This document shows, one piece after another, positions 61,451 to 64,000 of a DNA stretch of 64,000 nt. The notes beneath the pieces were generated by a model that was not told where the DNA came from, did no database searches, and was given only the letters and a program-made list of their open reading frames with translations. The translations under genes were made by a program, and so were the position numbers. Positions within the stretch are counted from its first letter, which is position 1. The number at the start of each line of letters is the position of its first letter. Location: the NCBI RefSeq assembly GCF_002797975.1, contig NZ_PGET01000001.1, positions 930,001-994,000 of the forward strand. Reading direction: 5' to 3'. The DNA comes from [Clostridium] celerecrescens 18A (GTDB lineage Bacteria > Bacillota > Clostridia > Lachnospirales > Lachnospiraceae).

Positions 61451-63361
61451 ATGAAACATGGATATATCCGGGTTGCCGCGGCAACCCCTGATGTAAAGGT
61501 AGCAGACCCGGAATTTAACAGGGAGCGGATTTGTGAGCAGATAAAAGAGGGAATTAAACGTGAGGCAAAACTCATGGTGTTTCCGGAGCTTTGCCTCACG
61601 GCCTATACCTGCGGCGATTTATTTGGGCAGGATGCCCTGTTAAGAAAGGCCCGAAAGGAGCTTAAAGAGATTTTAAAGGCTACGGAAGGCTACGATCTTC
61701 TATGCTTTATAGGCATGCCCTGGGAATGGGGAGGAAAGTTATATAATACGGCCGTTGCCATACAAAACGGCAGGATTCTAGGGATCGTACCAAAGACGAA
61801 TCTACCCAATTATTCAGAGTTTTATGAACTGCGTTATTTCCAGCCGGGAAACGATATACCTGTGATGGTAAAATGGGAAGATGAACTGATTCCCATGGGT
61901 GCCAATATTCTTTTTGCATGTGAGGACATTCCCCAGCTTATCGTGGCTGCGGAGGTCTGCGAGGATGCATGGGTTCCAAATCCTCCATCCATCCGCCATG
62001 CTACCGCCGGAGCAACGGTGATCGTAAACTGTTCTGCCAGCGATGAGACAACAGGTAAGGATATTTACCGGAGAAGCCTTATCACGGGACATTCTGCCAG
62101 TCTGGTATGTGGTTTCATCTATGCCAACGCAGGAGAGGGTGAATCCACTCAGGATCTTGTATTCGGCGGCCAGAACCTCATAGCAGAAAATGGCTCTCTG
62201 CTTGCAGAATCCAAACGTTTTGGAAATGAAACCATATACGGGGATATGGACTTGGAGAGGCTGATTCATGAAAGACGGCGGATGACAACCTTTCCCAAAG
62301 CCGACCATACGAATTATACGGTGGTTTCTTTTAAAATGAAGAAAAAGGAACTGGACTTAAAGAGATCCATTGATCCAAGGCCCTTTGTCCCGGACAATGA
62401 GAAGGAGAGGAACAGAAGATGTGAGGAAATTCTTTCCATACAGGCTATGGGCTTAAAAAAGAGGCTTGCCCATACTGGCTGTAAGCATGCGGTGATAGGA
62501 ATATCCGGAGGCTTAGATTCCACCCTTGCCCTTCTTGTGACAGTCCGGGCCTTTGATATGCTGGAAATCACCAGAAATCAGATCCATGCGGTGACCATGC
62601 CCTGTTTCGGAACAACGGACCGTACCTATCAGAATGCATGCACCCTGACCAAAACCCTTGGAGCTGAGCTTATAGAGGTGAATATCAGGGAAGCCGTAAG
62701 CCTTCATTTCCGGGATATTGGACACAGGGAGGATGTTCACGATGTAACCTATGAAAACTCCCAGGCCAGGGAGAGGACCCAGGTGTTAATGGATATGGCA
62801 AACAAGCTGAATGGAATGGTCATAGGAACGGGTGATATGTCTGAGTTAGCTCTAGGCTGGGCAACCTATAACGGCGACCATATGTCCATGTACGGAGTGA
62901 ATTCATCGGTGCCGAAGACCCTGGTGCGCCATCTGGTACACTACTATGCGGATACCTGCGGGGAAGAGTCTTTAAGCGGTGTGCTTCTTGATGTTTTGGA
63001 CACGCCTGTTAGCCCGGAACTTCTTCCGCCTCAGGATGGAGAGATTGCCCAGAAGACAGAGGACCTGGTAGGCCCTTATGAGCTTCACGATTTCTTCCTG
63101 TACCAGATCTTAAGGTTTGGCTGCCGGCCGGAGAAGGTATACCGCATGGCGGTCTACGCCTTTACAGGTAATTATGAGAAGGAAGTCATTTTAAAATGGT
63201 TAAAGGTATTTTACCGCAGATTTTTCAGCCAGCAGTTTAAGCGTTCCTGCATGCCTGACGGACCCAAGGTAGGTTCTGTGGCAGTATCCCCAAGGGGAGA
63301 TTTACGCATGCCAAGTGATGCCGTAAGCCGCCTGTGGCTGGAAGAACTGGAAAATTTATAA
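61451..63361 (+). CDS. nadE: Glutamine-dependent NAD+ synthetase
   Basis: The 636-residue two-domain enzyme has an N-terminal nitrilase-type glutaminase with catalytic Glu in MVFPELCLTAY (about 45), Lys in VPKTNLPNYSEFYE (about 117) and Cys in AAEVCEDAWVP (about 172). The C-terminal synthetase has the ATP P-loop GISGGLDSTLA (about 351) and TGDMSELALGWATYNGDHMS. It amidates deamido-NAD to NAD+. Complete and of usual length. Start behind TAGGAGATAAAAGAG. Confidence 0.96.
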   Translation: MKHGYIRVAAATPDVKVADPEFNRERICEQIKEGIKREAKLMVFPELCLTAYTCGDLFGQDALLRKARKELKEILKATEGYDLLCFIGMPWEWGGKLYNTAVAIQNGRILGIVPKTNLPNYSEFYELRYFQPGNDIPVMVKWEDELIPMGANILFACEDIPQLIVAAEVCEDAWVPNPPSIRHATAGATVIVNCSASDETTGKDIYRRSLITGHSASLVCGFIYANAGEGESTQDLVFGGQNLIAENGSLLAESKRFGNETIYGDMDLERLIHERRRMTTFPKADHTNYTVVSFKMKKKELDLKRSIDPRPFVPDNEKERNRRCEEILSIQAMGLKKRLAHTGCKHAVIGISGGLDSTLALLVTVRAFDMLEITRNQIHAVTMPCFGTTDRTYQNACTLTKTLGAELIEVNIREAVSLHFRDIGHREDVHDVTYENSQARERTQVLMDMANKLNGMVIGTGDMSELALGWATYNGDHMSMYGVNSSVPKTLVRHLVHYYADTCGEESLSGVLLDVLDTPVSPELLPPQDGEIAQKTEDLVGPYELHDFFLYQILRFGCRPEKVYRMAVYAFTGNYEKEVILKWLKVFYRRFFSQQFKRSCMPDGPKVGSVAVSPRGDLRMPSDAVSRLWLEELENL

Positions 63362-63375
63362 AAGAGAGGTACGTT

Positions 63376-64000
63376 ATGATAACCAGCAGTGCCAATGCAA
63401 GGGTGAAACAGGTGATGAACCTGTCAAAGAAGGCCAAAGTCAGAAATTTAAACGGCCTCTTTGTAGCGGAAGGCCTTCGCATGTTTAAGGAAATTCCGGT
63501 GGACAGGATCGACAGCGTATTTGTATCGGAAGGTTTTTTAAAGGCTGAAGACCATAAAAGGCTTTTGTCAGAAGTGAAGTACGAGGTTGTTTCGGAGGAT
63601 GTGTTTAAGGTCATGTCAGATACCCAGACACCTCAGGGGATTTTAGCCATTGTCAGGCAGCATGCCTTTAAGGAAGAGGACTTGCTGGCTGCACCTGGCC
63701 CTTTGTTTCTGATGATTTTGGAAAACATTCAGGACCCGGGGAATCTTGGAACGATTCTCAGGGCCGGGGAAGGAGCTGGAATCACCGGTGTGCTCATGAG
63801 CGATACTACGGCGGACGTTTATAATCCAAAGGTAATCCGTTCCACCATGGGATCAGTTTTCCGCGTTCCATTTGTTTATACGAAAGACCTTACGGCCTCT
63901 TTAAAGGCCCTAAAAGCCGGCGGGGTCAGATTGTATGCGGCACATTTAAATGGCAGGAATAATTATGAAAAAGAGGATTATACTGTTGATACAGGCTTTT
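63376..64000 (+). CDS. SpoU/TrmH-family RNA methyltransferase (3' end outside window)
   Basis: The first 208 codons are visible. An N-terminal substrate-binding domain (MITSSANARVKQVMNLSKKA, LFVAEGLRMF) is followed by the SPOUT methyltransferase start (LMILENIQDPGNLGTILRAG), the SAM-knot motif 1. Similar proteins methylate the 2'-O of 23S rRNA or tRNA. It follows nadE by 14 bases with AAAGAGAGGTACGTT as ribosome binding site. The frame is still open at the window edge. Confidence 0.92.
   Translation, partial: MITSSANARVKQVMNLSKKAKVRNLNGLFVAEGLRMFKEIPVDRIDSVFVSEGFLKAEDHKRLLSEVKYEVVSEDVFKVMSDTQTPQGILAIVRQHAFKEEDLLAAPGPLFLMILENIQDPGNLGTILRAGEGAGITGVLMSDTTADVYNPKVIRSTMGSVFRVPFVYTKDLTASLKALKAGGVRLYAAHLNGRNNYEKEDYTVDTGF

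Overview
The window looks like chromosome of a strictly anaerobic, low-to-mid GC Firmicute, most likely a Lachnospiraceae of the Lacrimispora / Clostridium saccharolyticum type (inference from gene content and gene style; no 16S is present). Supporting signs are an oxygen-independent ribonucleotide reductase (NrdD), a desulfoferrodoxin, DUF4317, a flavodiiron-like MBL protein, many AGGAGG-type ribosome binding sites and short intergenic gaps. No rRNA, tRNA, CRISPR array, prophage or intact insertion sequence was seen.

Layout. Positions 1-7450 are AT-rich accessory DNA with small orphan genes (DUF2207 end, DJ-1/PfpI, DUF1232, GyrI-like, 2-TM protein, zinc-ribbon protein, HD hydrolase, DUF2935), a broken RidA gene and two 155-bp copies of a structured repeat exactly 1 kb apart. 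Positions 7.6-12.5 kb carry a GGDEF/HD-GYP sensor and a chemoreceptor. Positions 12.5-15.9 kb hold a CjaA-type cysteine ABC importer preceded by a Cys-rich leader peptide and a strong attenuator. At 16.0-20.3 kb a TetR regulator precedes a paired ABC half-transporter operon. At 21.1-31.8 kb there is an AfuABC-type importer, a phosphohexomutase, a PP2C-like phosphatase and a binding protein / histidine kinase / AraC response regulator set resembling staphylococcal HptA-HptS-HptR; together they read as a sugar-phosphate sensing and uptake locus.

From 31.9 to 64 kb the gene order is more housekeeping-like: desulfoferrodoxin, DUF4317, an acyltransferase, a complete FokI-like restriction endonuclease without a methyltransferase beside it, Crp/Fnr plus SulP, a polysaccharide deacetylase, carbamate kinase, CPBP protease plus glycosyltransferase, PAP2, COG2426, NUDIX, a D,D-carboxypeptidase, a metallophosphoesterase, the run scpA-scpB-dut-TPR lipoprotein-hflX, nrdD with a fused redoxin domain behind a tandem structured repeat, an SNF symporter, an MBL-diiron/HD-GYP operon, an Rrf2 regulator, MATE, nadE and the start of a SpoU methyltransferase.

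The points most worth following are the Cys leader/attenuator, the solitary FokI homologue, the sugar-phosphate sensing locus, the MBL-diiron + HD-GYP pair (candidate oxygen-to-c-di-GMP signalling), the tandem leader repeat of nrdD and the duplicated 155-bp element whose hairpin shows compensatory changes. Family assignments rest on motif recognition by eye; no search was run.
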